From positions 248,001 to 312,000 of the forward strand of contig WGLS01000004.1 of assembly GCA_016125455.1 (NCBI GenBank): 64,000 nucleotides of DNA, given 5' to 3'. A program made the position numbers and the translations under genes. This DNA comes from Alphaproteobacteria bacterium. Its GTDB lineage: Bacteria > Pseudomonadota > Alphaproteobacteria > Caulobacterales > Parvularculaceae. Position 1 is the stretch's first letter, and each line of letters starts with the position of its first letter. Below the pieces are notes generated by a model. It was given only the letters and a program-made list of their open reading frames with translations, had not been told where the DNA came from and searched no databases. Positions 1 to 8,187 of this stretch are shown here, one piece after another.

Positions 1-112
1 GGCGGTCGGGCATGGTCGCAAAAATGCCATTCGATTGCAGGAACGATTGCGCGACGATCGCTTCTTCGAGGTCGAAAAATATCAGGCGGCTTGTCGTCAC
101 CGGCCGCGCCAT
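1..112 (-). CDS. DUF2007-like protein, partial (3' end off window)
   Basis: The minus strand opens an ATG at 112 that directly overlaps the TGA of the preceding DUF2007 gene (TGATG), so the two are probably translationally coupled. The 37 visible residues start MARPVTTSRLIFFDLEEA and then read AIVAQSFLQSNGIFA. This resembles the N-terminal helix and following strand of the DUF2007 fold (an EA-helix followed by LxxNGI). The rest lies outside the window. The family is described as a putative signal-transducing protein, but no molecular role is established here. It looks like a second, diverged copy of its neighbour. Confidence 0.6.
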   Translation of the reverse strand, partial: MARPVTTSRLIFFDLEEAIVAQSFLQSNGIFATMPDR

Positions 113-327
113 CAGTCGTCCGCGACGAGGGCGACGCCTTTTTCGCGCAGGAGCGCGCGAGCCTTTGGCGCCTGGTCCTCATCGACAGCGATGCGCGCGC
201 CCCCGAACGACAGGTTGAGGCTCGCCATCGCGGCATCATAGACTGCCGCGGTGACGCCGTTCGCCTCCAGGTAGCCGACGATCAAGTGCGCTTCGTTTAC
301 GTCTCGAACGCGTGCGACGATTTTCAT
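112..327 (-). CDS. DUF2007 family protein
   Basis: A 71-residue protein starting MKIVARVRDVNEAHLIVGYL. It has the DUF2007 pattern: a short beta strand, an EAHLIxGYLEANG helix, a middle strand around SFGGARIAV, and a C-terminal EDQAPKARALL helix. Longer upstream starts are possible, but the ATG at 327 has AGAGGAG seven bases upstream, which decides the start. That ATG overlaps the TGA of the FemAB-like gene by four bases (ATGA), and the gene ends overlapping the next start, so three genes form a tightly coupled set. The family is annotated as putative signal transducing, and its biochemical function is unknown. Confidence 0.8.
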   Translation of the reverse strand: MKIVARVRDVNEAHLIVGYLEANGVTAAVYDAAMASLNLSFGGARIAVDEDQAPKARALLREKGVALVADD

Positions 328-1523
328 TCGGGCTCCTCTCGCGAGGCGCGCGGCGCCGCAGCCTTGCGATATGGCGCGTATTCGGCGAGGCAATCGAGCT
401 CCTCGGCGTTCTGCGCGCGTTCCTGTTCAAGATATGTCTCGATCGCCGCCCGGAAACCGCGATCGGCGATCCAGTGTCGCGACCGCGTCTTCACCGGTTC
501 ATAGCCGCGAGCAATCTTGTGTTCGCCTTGCGCGCCCGCCTCGACCCGAGCAAAGCCGTGATTGATCGCGTACTCGATAGCCTGATAATAGCACAGCTCG
601 AAATGCAGGAAGGGAGCATACTCTGTACACCCCCAATATCGCCCATAGAGGCAATCGCCGCCGACGACATTGAGCGCCCCGGCGACGGGCAGGCCGTCGC
701 GTTCGGCGACAAACATCAACAGGTCCTCGCCCATCGTCTGCGCGGCAATCGCGAAGAACTCCCGGGTGAGATACGGCATGCCCCATTTGCGCGCGCCGGT
801 GTCCTGATAAAATCGCCAGAACGCCGCCCAGTGCGCCGGCGTGATGTCGGCGCCGCGCAGGACGCGAATCGCCAGGCCGCTGTCCAGCGTCTGCCGTCGC
901 TCCCGACGGACGGCTTTGCGCTTCCGAGACGACAGCGCGGCGAGGAAATCGTCGAAAGTGCGGTAATCCCGATTGAACCAGTGATACTGGCTGGTCTCCC
1001 GCAACAGAAAGCCAGCGTCGGCCAGCGCCGCATCGTCCGTCGCGTCGATAAAATTCACGTGCAGGGAGGAAACCCGGAACTGCAACGCCGCCTCAATCAG
1101 GCCGGCGGCAAGACCTGCGCGCGCGGCGTCGTCCAGCGCAAGGAGGCGCGGGCCCGTCGCCGGCGTGAATGGCGCAGCGACCAGCAATTTCGGATAATAG
1201 CGCCCGCCCGCCCGTTCGTAGGCGTCGGCCCAGTGATGGTCGAAGATGTATTCGCCCCTGCTGTGCAGCTTGAAATAAGCCGGCGCGCAGGCAACGAGCG
1301 TGTCGCCACGATGAACGAGGGCGTGACGCGGAATCCAGCCGGCAGTCTCGCCGACCGAACTAGAAGCTTCAAGCGCGTTTAGGAACGCATGTCCGACGAA
1401 GGGATTGCGTGGGCGGTCGCCTGCGAGCGCATCCCAATTCGCCGCTTCGATTTTGGCAATCGAGGACGCGGTCGTCAGCTTCATTTGCGCGTTGTCGCGC
1501 TCGTTCCCGGCTCCGTCCGCCAT
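324..1523 (-). CDS. FemAB-like / GNAT-fold acyltransferase (PF04339 type)
   Basis: A 399-residue protein of the 'peptidoglycan biosynthesis/recognition' FemAB-like family. Features seen include NPFVGHAFLNALE near the N terminus, HHWADAYERAGGRYYPKL, a basic SSRKRKAVRRERR segment, and the C-terminal GAQGEHKIARGYEP motif typical of the family. These proteins have a GNAT-like fold and are thought to transfer an acyl or aminoacyl group, but the substrate is unknown. The ATG at 1523 follows the RidA-family stop by 16 bases and has GGAAG upstream. A second ATG at 1484 is the alternative. The gene overlaps the DUF2007 gene by four bases. No signal peptide is seen, so it is probably cytoplasmic. Confidence 0.85.
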   Translation of the reverse strand: MADGAGNERDNAQMKLTTASSIAKIEAANWDALAGDRPRNPFVGHAFLNALEASSSVGETAGWIPRHALVHRGDTLVACAPAYFKLHSRGEYIFDHHWADAYERAGGRYYPKLLVAAPFTPATGPRLLALDDAARAGLAAGLIEAALQFRVSSLHVNFIDATDDAALADAGFLLRETSQYHWFNRDYRTFDDFLAALSSRKRKAVRRERRQTLDSGLAIRVLRGADITPAHWAAFWRFYQDTGARKWGMPYLTREFFAIAAQTMGEDLLMFVAERDGLPVAGALNVVGGDCLYGRYWGCTEYAPFLHFELCYYQAIEYAINHGFARVEAGAQGEHKIARGYEPVKTRSRHWIADRGFRAAIETYLEQERAQNAEELDCLAEYAPYRKAAAPRASREEPE

Positions 1524-1539
1524 GCGTCTTCCGGCGCGA

Positions 1540-2001
1540 TCAGCGGATTTCGGCGATTGCGTCGATCTCGACGGCGGCGCCGAGCGGCAGCGACGGGGCG
1601 CCGACCGCTGCGCGAGCATGGCGGCCGGCGTCGCCGAATATTTCCCGCATGAGAGTCGATGCGCCATCGATGACTTTCGGCTGCGCGGTAAATCCGGGCG
1701 CGCAATTGACGAAACCGCCAAGCTTGACGATGCGGGTCACGCGATCGAGGTCGCCGCGGCACGCTTCCTTCAGCTGGCTGACGATATTCAGGGCGCAGGC
1801 GCGGGCGGCGCGCACGCCGTCGTCCACGTCGAGGCCATCGCCGAGCTTGCCTTCGATGAGGCCGTCAGGCGTCATGGAAACCTGGCCGGAGACAAAAACA
1901 AGGGAACCCGACACCACGAACGGAACATAGTCCGCCACGGGTTTCGCTGGCGCCGGCAGCTTCAATCCGAGTTCCGCCAGTCTTTGTTCAGCCTTTGACA
2001 C
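1540..2001 (-). CDS. RidA/YjgF/YER057c family protein
   Basis: A 153-residue protein of the longer RidA-family type. It has VSGSLVFVSGQVSMTPDG, a central alternating strand/helix region, RVTRIVKLGGFVNCAPGF, and the C-terminal GAPSLPLGAAVEIDAIAEI segment. In canonical RidA an arginine in the RxxVG-type C-terminal region supports imine or enamine deamination. This subtype has AVGAPSLPLGA instead, so the 2-aminoacrylate deaminase activity of true RidA should not be assumed. It heads the coupled minus-strand set with the FemAB-like and DUF2007 genes and sits 69 bases downstream of dinB. Confidence 0.85.
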   Translation of the reverse strand: MSKAEQRLAELGLKLPAPAKPVADYVPFVVSGSLVFVSGQVSMTPDGLIEGKLGDGLDVDDGVRAARACALNIVSQLKEACRGDLDRVTRIVKLGGFVNCAPGFTAQPKVIDGASTLMREIFGDAGRHARAAVGAPSLPLGAAVEIDAIAEIR

Positions 2002-2070
2002 GCTTTGCCGCTCCCGTCGTTGCCAGTAACTCGTTCCGCGCCGCGACTCTAAAGGCCAAACGGCGGCGGG

Positions 2071-3405
2071 TCACTCTTCATCTTTGCCCGGTCGCGTCGC
2101 CGGCGAGCCGCGCCCTTTCGCGCCGCCGAGGCCGATCGCGCCATCGCCGAATTTCAGCCGGATTGCTGCGATTGCCGCTTCCTGGCGGGCGAGGGCTGCG
2201 GCGCGTGACAGGGTAAGATCGCCGCCAGAAGAGAACAGATCGCCCTGTGCGGCGGGTTCGACGGGGCCAAGCGCCGCATATCCGACGCCGACGAGCCGGT
2301 AGCTTTCGCCCGGCCGGTGGAGCGCCGCAAGCAGTGGGTGCGCCGTCTCATGGAGGGTTCCTGCGAGATTGGACGGACGCTCGAGCGTCTTGCGTTTGCT
2401 GCGGATTTCAAACGCGGCGTTTTTCAGCTTGACGACCACGACGGCGCCCTCGAGGCCCTTTGCTTTCATCCGCCGCGAGACGTCATCGCAGAGCTCGCGC
2501 AGGCGCGCCTGAAGGTCAGCGAGGGCGCTGATGTCGGTGCGGAACGTTGTTTCGGCGGAAACGCTCTTCGTGTCGCGCTCGGGCGAGACCTTTCGCGCAT
2601 CCCGCCCCCAGGCAAGGTCATAGAGACGGCGACCGTATGCGCCGAACCGTCGCACGAGGCCATCAGGATCTGCGCGCTGGGCGTCGCCAATCGTGCGTAT
2701 GCCAATCGAAGCAAGCTTTTGCTCGGTCGCTGCGCCGACGCCCCAGACCCTGGCGATCGGCAGAGACGCGAGGCGCGCCGGAGCCTCCGACATTGGAATG
2801 ACGGCGAAGCCGTCCGGCTTGTCGAGATCGGACGCCAGCTTGGCGAGGAACTTGTTCCCTGATAACCCCACGGAAATTGTTACGCCGACCGTCGACTTTA
2901 CCTCACGCTGAAGGCGCGCGAGCACCGAGGCTGGCGGCATGCCGTGAACTCGCTCAGTACCCGACAAATCGAGGAAGGCTTCGTCGATCGACACCGGCTC
3001 GACGAGGGGCGTCGCATGCAGAAGGATATCTTTCACAGCGCCGCTCGCCTCGGCGTATTTCTCGAAATTCGGGCGGATCACCACGGCGTGAGGGCAGGCG
3101 GCGAGCGCCTTGAACATCGGCATCGCGGAACGCACCCCGAACGTGCGGGCGACATAGCAGGCCGTGGTCACGACGCCGCGCTGGCCGCCGCCGACAATCA
3201 CCGGCAGATCCTCAAGCGCGGGATTGTCCCGTTTCTCCACGGCGGCATAGAAAGCGTCGCAATCGACATGCGCGATAGCGAGTTCGAACAGCTCCGGCGC
3301 CGATTCGATTCGCCGCCCGCCGCACGCGACGCAGGGCCCCGCCGGCGCCGGCGTAGTGCGTCGGCAATCGAGGCAAACAAAAATTTTTCCTTCTGAATCA
3401 ATCAT
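2071..3405 (-). CDS. dinB: DNA polymerase IV (Y-family)
   Basis: A 444-residue Y-family translesion polymerase. Residues 1-30 carry an extension with two CxxC pairs (C11/C14 and C25/C28), a plausible zinc knuckle. The palm begins at AHVDCDAFY (metal ligand D48), with the second acidic pair in SIDEAFLD (D141/E142). A helix-hairpin-helix region (ARVWGVGAATEQKLASIGI) and the little-finger domain follow. QGDLF at 387-391 matches the beta-clamp-binding QxxLF motif. The length exceeds E. coli DinB (351) because of the N-terminal extension and a C-terminal tail. It is divergent to divK, with about 130 bp between them. I found no two-half-site alphaproteobacterial LexA box there. Confidence 0.95.
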   Translation of the reverse strand: MIDSEGKIFVCLDCRRTTPAPAGPCVACGGRRIESAPELFELAIAHVDCDAFYAAVEKRDNPALEDLPVIVGGGQRGVVTTACYVARTFGVRSAMPMFKALAACPHAVVIRPNFEKYAEASGAVKDILLHATPLVEPVSIDEAFLDLSGTERVHGMPPASVLARLQREVKSTVGVTISVGLSGNKFLAKLASDLDKPDGFAVIPMSEAPARLASLPIARVWGVGAATEQKLASIGIRTIGDAQRADPDGLVRRFGAYGRRLYDLAWGRDARKVSPERDTKSVSAETTFRTDISALADLQARLRELCDDVSRRMKAKGLEGAVVVVKLKNAAFEIRSKRKTLERPSNLAGTLHETAHPLLAALHRPGESYRLVGVGYAALGPVEPAAQGDLFSSGGDLTLSRAAALARQEAAIAAIRLKFGDGAIGLGGAKGRGSPATRPGKDEE

Positions 3406-3418
3406 TAATGAGCTTTGT

Positions 3419-3432
3419 GGGGAAAATTCCCC
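3419..3432. promoter_or_regulatory. Inverted repeat in the dinB/divK divergent spacer
   Basis: GGGGAA and TTCCCC form a 6-bp inverted repeat separated by AA, 13 bases upstream of the dinB start in the 133-bp dinB-divK spacer. The dyad is short but perfect and well placed to act as an operator for dinB. No known regulator motif is recognised. The rest of the spacer is AT-richer than its surroundings and must contain both promoters. Confidence 0.35.
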
Positions 3433-3538
3433 TGGTTCGGACCGTCAGTCGACCGCGCAATAAACAATCGATTAATACCTTAGGCGCGATGCTGCGCTTG
3501 ATCGGAATGCTATCTAAACGAAAACGATTGGGCCTACG

Positions 3539-3949
3539 ATGGCGGCAATGGAAATGAGCGAGGGGCCGACGCCTTTGACGCAGGAACGCAAAACGGTCCT
3601 GATTGTCGAAGACAATGAGCTGAACATGAAGCTGTTTCATGATCTCCTCGAAGCGCACGGATACTGCGTTGTCGAGGCGCGAAATGGCGTGGAGGCTCTC
3701 GATCGCGTTCGTCAGGGCGCGCCGGATCTCATCCTGATGGATATCCAGCTGCCCGAAGTCTCCGGGCTTGAGGTGACACGCCAGATTAACGAGGAATTAG
3801 GGGCCGACGCGCCGCCTATTGTTGCCGTGACCGCGTTCGCCATGAAAGGCGACGAGGAGAGAATCCGCGCCGGCGGTTGCCGCGATTATATCGCAAAGCC
3901 GATCTCCGTCGTTTCGTTTCTTGAGAAAGTGAAAACACATTTGAATTAG
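3539..3949 (+). CDS. divK: Single-domain response regulator DivK
   Basis: A 136-residue stand-alone receiver protein. [30 protein letters not shown] (phospho-acceptor D68) and [17 protein letters not shown] followed by AKPISV match Caulobacter DivK almost word for word. In Caulobacter, DivK is phosphorylated by DivJ, dephosphorylated by PleC, and controls the DivL-CckA-CtrA pathway at the cell poles. The location 42 bp before pleD is the classic divK-pleD operon. In-frame ATGs at 3539, 3548 and 3554 all have weak ribosome binding sites, so the first few residues are uncertain. The shortest form is closer in length to characterised DivK. Confidence 0.95.
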   Translation: MAAMEMSEGPTPLTQERKTVLIVEDNELNMKLFHDLLEAHGYCVVEARNGVEALDRVRQGAPDLILMDIQLPEVSGLEVTRQINEELGADAPPIVAVTAFAMKGDEERIRAGGCRDYIAKPISVVSFLEKVKTHLN

Positions 3950-3991
3950 CCTCCGACCGGTCGGCGTATTTGTTGGTCTCGAGGAGGTTAC

Positions 3992-5380
3992 ATGACGGCG
4001 CGGGTTTTGGTCGTCGATGACCTCGAACCAAACGTCAAGCTGCTCGAGGCGAAGCTCCGGGCCGAGTACTTCGATGTCCTTACGGCTTTTTCCGGCAAGG
4101 AAGCAATCGCGCGCGCCAAGGCGGACCAACCCGACATAATCCTTCTCGACGTGATGATGCCCGGCATGGACGGCTTCGAAGCCTGCAGGACGATCAAGAA
4201 TACGCCGGAAACATCGCACATTCCCATTGTCATGGTGACGGCGCTGGACCAGCAGACCGATCGGGTGCAAGGCCTCTCGGCCGGCGCCGACGATTTTCTG
4301 ACCAAGCCGGTCGAGGACCTCGCCCTGTTTGCCCGGGTGCGCAGCCTGACGCGCCTTAAGGTCATGACGGACGAATTGCGGATGCGTTATGCGACCGGGC
4401 GCAGCCTTGGCGTCGTCGACCCGACGGCGCTAATGCCAGACCTGGAAGATGGCGGTCCCGCGCGGGTTCTTGTGATCGACGACCAGACCGGCCAGGCCGA
4501 ACGGATCCAGCAACTGCTGGACCCGGAAAAATTCGAAACCTCGGCGGAGATTGACCCGGAAATTGCAATTGGACGGGTCAAGAGCGGCGACTTCGATCTC
4601 GTGATTATCAATATGTCGATGGAGTCGATGGATCCCCTGCGGCTAAGCTCGACAATCCGCTCCTTCGAGGAGACCCGCATGACGCCAATGCTGGCCATCG
4701 TGCGGCATGGCGACGCCAGAAAGCTCGTTAGGGCCCTCGACATCGGCGTAAATGACTACCTAACCCGGCCCGTCGACGCCCACGAACTATCCGCACGCGT
4801 GGCGACACAGGTGCGCCGCAAGCGCTATATCGACCGTCTCAGATGCTCTTTCGAGGCGAGCCTTGAAATGGCTGTGACCGACCAGCTGACCGGCCTCTAC
4901 AACCGCCGCTATCTCGCCAGCCACCTGTCGGCGATGTTCGATCGCGCTCAGTGGACCGGCCAGCCGCTGTCCGTAATGATCCTCGACCTTGATCACTTCA
5001 AGGCCATCAACGACACCTACGGCCATGACGCAGGCGACGCCGTGCTGCAGGAATTCTCCGATCGCATCCGCGCGTCGGTTCGCGCCATTGACCTTGCCTG
5101 TCGGTATGGCGGCGAGGAATTTCTCGTCGCGATGCCTGACACGGACAAGAAACTGGCGTCTGTCGTCGCGGAGCGCCTTCGCGAAGAAGTCGCCAACCGT
5201 CCGGTGATACTGAACGACGGTCGGGACGAACTTGTCGTCACGGTCTCGATCGGCATCTCGTCGACGGAAGACAATGCCGCCGAAGACAGCGCCCAGAAGC
5301 TGATCAAGCGCGCCGATGAAGCGCTTTATGCGGCAAAAGCCGGCGGTCGGAACCGCGTCAACCAGAGCAAAGCGGCCTGA
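3992..5380 (+). CDS. pleD: Diguanylate cyclase PleD
   Basis: A 462-residue response regulator with the Caulobacter PleD architecture. REC1 has DIILLDVMMPGMDG with phospho-acceptor D53. REC2 (roughly 150-275) has Asn where the Asp would be (DLVIINMS), so it is a dimerisation adaptor, as in PleD. The C-terminal GGDEF domain has an active GGEEF signature at 373-377. RAID at 364-367 lies five residues before GGEEF, the position of the RxxD inhibitory site, so c-di-GMP product inhibition is expected. GAGGAGG sits seven bases before the ATG. The role is c-di-GMP synthesis linked to polar development. Confidence 0.96.
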   Translation: MTARVLVVDDLEPNVKLLEAKLRAEYFDVLTAFSGKEAIARAKADQPDIILLDVMMPGMDGFEACRTIKNTPETSHIPIVMVTALDQQTDRVQGLSAGADDFLTKPVEDLALFARVRSLTRLKVMTDELRMRYATGRSLGVVDPTALMPDLEDGGPARVLVIDDQTGQAERIQQLLDPEKFETSAEIDPEIAIGRVKSGDFDLVIINMSMESMDPLRLSSTIRSFEETRMTPMLAIVRHGDARKLVRALDIGVNDYLTRPVDAHELSARVATQVRRKRYIDRLRCSFEASLEMAVTDQLTGLYNRRYLASHLSAMFDRAQWTGQPLSVMILDLDHFKAINDTYGHDAGDAVLQEFSDRIRASVRAIDLACRYGGEEFLVAMPDTDKKLASVVAERLREEVANRPVILNDGRDELVVTVSIGISSTEDNAAEDSAQKLIKRADEALYAAKAGGRNRVNQSKAA

Positions 5381-5422
5381 CGGCGACGCATTCCTGCGCT
5401 AGTCTTGCTGTGAAAGCGCGGG

Positions 5423-5830
5423 GTGCGGCCGGTGATCGATCTTCAGCCTATTCTGTCGGCGTCGATGCCGATCAAGATCCATGTTGCGACAATTGTTCCG
5501 GCGGTCGCCATTGGCGCAGGACAGTTTCTCATGCCCAAGGGAACGCCCGTTCACCGGGCGACCGGTTATTTGTTCATGGCCTTGATGATCGTCACCTCGG
5601 TCGCCGCCTTCTTCATTGAAAGCTTCGCGGGCGGCAGGTTTTCCTGGATCCACCTGTTCGTGCCGGTCACGCTGATTGGCGTTGTCCGGGCATGGATCGC
5701 AATTCGCGCCGGTCACGTGCGTTCGCACGCCTTTGCCCTGGCCGGTGTCTATTTCGGCGCAATCGTTATCGCTGGCTTTTTCGCGTTTTCGCCAGGCAGG
5801 ATCATGCACAAGGTAATATTTGGCGGCTAA
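5423..5830 (+). CDS. DUF2306-type integral membrane protein
   Basis: About 135 residues with four predicted membrane segments (HVATIVPAVAIGAGQFL, ATGYLFMALMIVTSVAAFF, WIHLFVPVTLIGVVRAWI, ALAGVYFGAIVIAGFFA). The HRATGYLFM segment and His-bearing helices are typical of the DUF2306 family, possibly a heme-bearing membrane fold of unknown function. The start is uncertain: GTG at 5423, GTG at 5432 and ATG at 5465 are all in frame without a strong ribosome binding site. It is convergent with rpmG. GGCGG-CTAA-CCGCC at 5822-5835 spans its stop codon and is a weak hairpin. Confidence 0.7.
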   Translation: MRPVIDLQPILSASMPIKIHVATIVPAVAIGAGQFLMPKGTPVHRATGYLFMALMIVTSVAAFFIESFAGGRFSWIHLFVPVTLIGVVRAWIAIRAGHVRSHAFALAGVYFGAIVIAGFFAFSPGRIMHKVIFGG

Positions 5831-5848
5831 CCGCCTGAAAGGCCGATC

Positions 5849-6016
5849 TTACTTGATCTTGCCTTCCTTGAATTCGACGTGCTTTCGCGCCACCGGATCA
5901 TATTTCCGGAGGACCAGCTTTTCGGTCATCGTCCGCGTATTCTTCTTGGTTACATAGAAATAACCGGTGCCCGCCGTCGAGTTCAGGCGGATCTTTATGG
6001 TGGTTGGTTTCGCCAT
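5849..6016 (-). CDS. rpmG: 50S ribosomal protein L33
   Basis: A 55-residue ribosomal protein of the large subunit. It begins [20 protein letters not shown], continues with YVTKKNTRT and a KLVLRKYDP segment, and ends VEFKEGKIK. It is full length for L33 and is the cysteine-free form, so it does not need zinc. AGGAGCG lies eight bases before the ATG. Its position downstream of divK-pleD, on the opposite strand, is common in alphaproteobacteria. Confidence 0.97.
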   Translation of the reverse strand: MAKPTTIKIRLNSTAGTGYFYVTKKNTRTMTEKLVLRKYDPVARKHVEFKEGKIK

Positions 6017-6170
6017 CTTGGGCGCTCCTAAACGTCAGCGGTCGAATTCTGGCGGCCGTTCCGCAGCAACCGGCAAGGTAAGCCGTGCGGGAGCCTGAGG
6101 CGAAGCGTCGTAGCGACCTTCGCGAGCTTGTCAAGAAGCGCAGCGCGTGGCCGGCGGTTCAAATAGCGCC

Positions 6171-6644
6171 CTAGCGGTACTCCACCCTTGCAATCTCATA
6201 GGCGCGCGCGCCGCCCGGGGCGGCCACCTCAACGCTGTCGCCCTTTTCCTTGTTGATCAGGGCCCTGGCGATTGGCGAGGAAATGGAGATCCGGCCTTCC
6301 TTCACGTCGGCTTCGACGTCGCCAACGATTTGCCAGGTCTTTTCTTCATCGGTTTCTTCGTCGATCAGCGTGACTGACGCGCCGAATTTGACCACATCGC
6401 CCGACAACTTGGACGTGTCGATGACTTCGGCCCGGGTATACTTGTCCTCAAGGTCGAGAATCTGACCTTCGATCCAGCTCTGGCGCTCTTTGGCGGCGTG
6501 GTATTCGGCGTTTTCGGAGAGGTCGCCATGGGCGCGGGCCTCCGCGATCGCCTGGATGACGCTCGGACGCTCGACGTTCTTCAGGCGCTTGATTTCCTCT
6601 TCCAGCCAGCGATGCCCCGCGACCGTCATCGGAACCTTTTGCAT
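6171..6644 (-). CDS. greA: Transcription elongation factor GreA
   Basis: A 157-residue GreA. The N-terminal coiled coil includes [33 protein letters not shown] (acidic tip residues that reach the polymerase secondary channel) and [15 protein letters not shown]. The C-terminal FKBP-like domain ends [14 protein letters not shown] and YEIARVEY. It stimulates cleavage of backtracked transcripts by RNA polymerase. The ATG at 6644 gives the expected length of about 158 residues. The same frame stays open upstream but has no recognisable protein. In many relatives greA sits next to carB. Here the M13 peptidase and the tandem membrane-protein pair lie between them. Confidence 0.96.
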   Translation of the reverse strand: MQKVPMTVAGHRWLEEEIKRLKNVERPSVIQAIAEARAHGDLSENAEYHAAKERQSWIEGQILDLEDKYTRAEVIDTSKLSGDVVKFGASVTLIDEETDEEKTWQIVGDVEADVKEGRISISSPIARALINKEKGDSVEVAAPGGARAYEIARVEYR

Positions 6645-6925
6645 GCCTCTCGCGCCTTTTCTTCCGGTGTGTTTCAGTTGCGCGTCGCGCGGTTGTCGCC
6701 TCGCCCGTCGGGCGCGTCGGCGCCTGGTCGACAGCATAAGCGCGTTCGCCAAAGCGATCCGGTGATATAGGCTGCGCCATCGGCGACTTCAAGCGAACCA
6801 TTGCCCGTCATTGGGGCGCTGTCGGCTGATTTGGCTTGACGGTCCGATCCCGCGAACGCCTGATAGAGACGGCAGGCGCAGGCCTTCGGGGGAAGGCGGC
6901 GCGCCGTTGCTGGCGGGGTGGGGAG

Positions 6926-7540
6926 ATGCGCAGGTTCCTGAAGACGCTCATCGGGCTTGTCGCGCTCCTGGCGGCCGGAACGCTTTTGGCCCCGAACCAC
7001 GAAGTGGTCTGCGAAACGCCGACCAATGGGCTGAACTTCAACTTCTTTTCCAAGAGCGAACGGCAATTCGACCAGGCGGCGTTTGACGCGACCTGCATCG
7101 AACTCATTCGCGCTCAGGGGTTGGATGAAGTCCGGTATGCGGAGCTTGCGGAGGTCTCCCTGGATGACCTTTCCGATCAGCGCCAGCCGGATACCCGCCT
7201 TGTTTTGATTTCGCCAGCAAGCGGGGATAACGGCGCGACCGCGATTGCCGCCGTCGTGATCGCTGTGACGGTCGCCATCGTCTATTTCTCCGGCCACTGG
7301 TCGGCGCCGCTCGTCGCGGTCGGCGGCGTCGCCGCGTTTATAGGCGTGATAGCCGCGACATTCTCGCTCGATTTCAATTTCAGCACCGCCACAGGACCGG
7401 TGATGCGGCTGCCGGCCTCATATCTCGCCGAATGGGCGTGGATAGCGCTCAGCGCCCTGGTGGCCGTCGACATCGTCTACGCACTCTGCGTCTACGTCGT
7501 CTGGCTCCGTCGCCGTCGCCGCGAGGCCTTGGGAGGCTGA
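6926..7540 (+). CDS. Membrane protein, first of a tandem paralogous pair
   Basis: A 204-residue protein I cannot assign to a named family. An N-terminal hydrophobic segment (FLKTLIGLVALLAAGTLLA) serves as signal or anchor and is followed by PNHEVVCETPT. A periplasm-sized region with FDQAAFDATCIELIRAQGLD comes next, then two or three C-terminal membrane segments (AIAAVVIAVTVAIVYF, VAVGGVAAFIGVIAATF, WIALSALVAVDIVYALCVYVVW). GGGGAG directly before the ATG at 6926 sets the start; the reading frame extends upstream without domain content. Two cysteines, in PNHxxxC and CIEL, are conserved in the following paralogue. The function is unknown. Confidence 0.75.
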   Translation: MRRFLKTLIGLVALLAAGTLLAPNHEVVCETPTNGLNFNFFSKSERQFDQAAFDATCIELIRAQGLDEVRYAELAEVSLDDLSDQRQPDTRLVLISPASGDNGATAIAAVVIAVTVAIVYFSGHWSAPLVAVGGVAAFIGVIAATFSLDFNFSTATGPVMRLPASYLAEWAWIALSALVAVDIVYALCVYVVWLRRRRREALGG

Positions 7541-7552
7541 GGGCTAGGCGCC

Positions 7553-8146
7553 ATGCGAAAGTTCCACCGGATACTGATTGCCCTGGTCGCGCTCCTCTGC
7601 GCCGGCGCGACACTGACGCCGAACCATTTTGCTAGGTGCAAGGCGCCTACCAGATTGATGAGCGACACGCCCTTCGACCAGGGAGCGTTTGAGGCGTCGT
7701 GCATCGAACTCCTGCGGGAACGGGGCATGGACGTTGAGACCTATGCAGCGAACGCCGGCATCGCGCTCGGCGACCTTTCAGAAGAGCGATACCCGGGAAC
7801 GGTTCTGGAATTCCGGTCGCCTTTCCTGGAACCGGATGAGGAATTCGCAGTCTTTATGGCCGTCGCGTTTCTTGCGACTGCGGGGATCTACTTCGTCGGC
7901 CACTGGACGGCGCCGCTCGTCGGTCTCGTTGGCGGGTTCTCGGCATTTGGCCTTTGGATCTTTGCGACTGGCTTCAGTATCGAGATCTTTTCGGTAACCG
8001 GCCCGGCCATTTTCTTGCCGCCAGCGCATATCGCGTTCGCAGCGTCATCGGCGCTGCTGCTGCTGCTCGCGCTCGACATTATTCTGTCCGTGTTTGTCCT
8101 GATTTTCTGGCTCTATCATAAAAGGCAGCGCGGCGCCTCGAAGTAG
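7553..8146 (+). CDS. Membrane protein, second of a tandem paralogous pair
   Basis: A 197-residue paralogue of the preceding gene, starting 12 bases after its stop. Shared blocks in the same order are the N-terminal hydrophobic segment with ALLCAG, PNHFARCKAPT, FDQGAFEASCIELLRERGMD, a DLS-x-x-R-x-P-x-T segment, FVGHWTAPLV (compare FSGHWSAPLV), VTGPAIFLPP, and a C-terminal membrane helix ending in basic residues. The paired cysteines suggest one disulfide outside the cytoplasm. This looks like a gene duplication retained as one operon. Function unknown. Confidence 0.75.
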   Translation: MRKFHRILIALVALLCAGATLTPNHFARCKAPTRLMSDTPFDQGAFEASCIELLRERGMDVETYAANAGIALGDLSEERYPGTVLEFRSPFLEPDEEFAVFMAVAFLATAGIYFVGHWTAPLVGLVGGFSAFGLWIFATGFSIEIFSVTGPAIFLPPAHIAFAASSALLLLLALDIILSVFVLIFWLYHKRQRGASK

Positions 8147-8157
8147 GCCCCATGGAA

Positions 8158-8179
8158 AAGGGCGCCCGAAGGCGCCCTT
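8158..8179. terminator. Bidirectional rho-independent terminator
   Basis: AAGGGCGCC (8158-8166) pairs perfectly with GGCGCCCTT (8171-8179) across a CGAA tetraloop. It lies between the convergent stops of the second membrane-protein paralogue and the M13 peptidase. Read on minus, the stem is followed by a short T tract (CTTTTCC), so it should end the peptidase transcript. On plus it has only a short T run and may work less well. Confidence 0.8.
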
Positions 8180-8187
8180 GTTGCGCG

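Noticed and set aside
3435-3438. GTTC half-site upstream of dinB, possible alphaproteobacterial LexA box
   Set aside because: The second GTTC at seven-base spacing is missing.
6156-6164. GGTTCAAAT, resembling a tRNA T-loop
   Set aside because: No acceptor, D or anticodon arm can be built around it.
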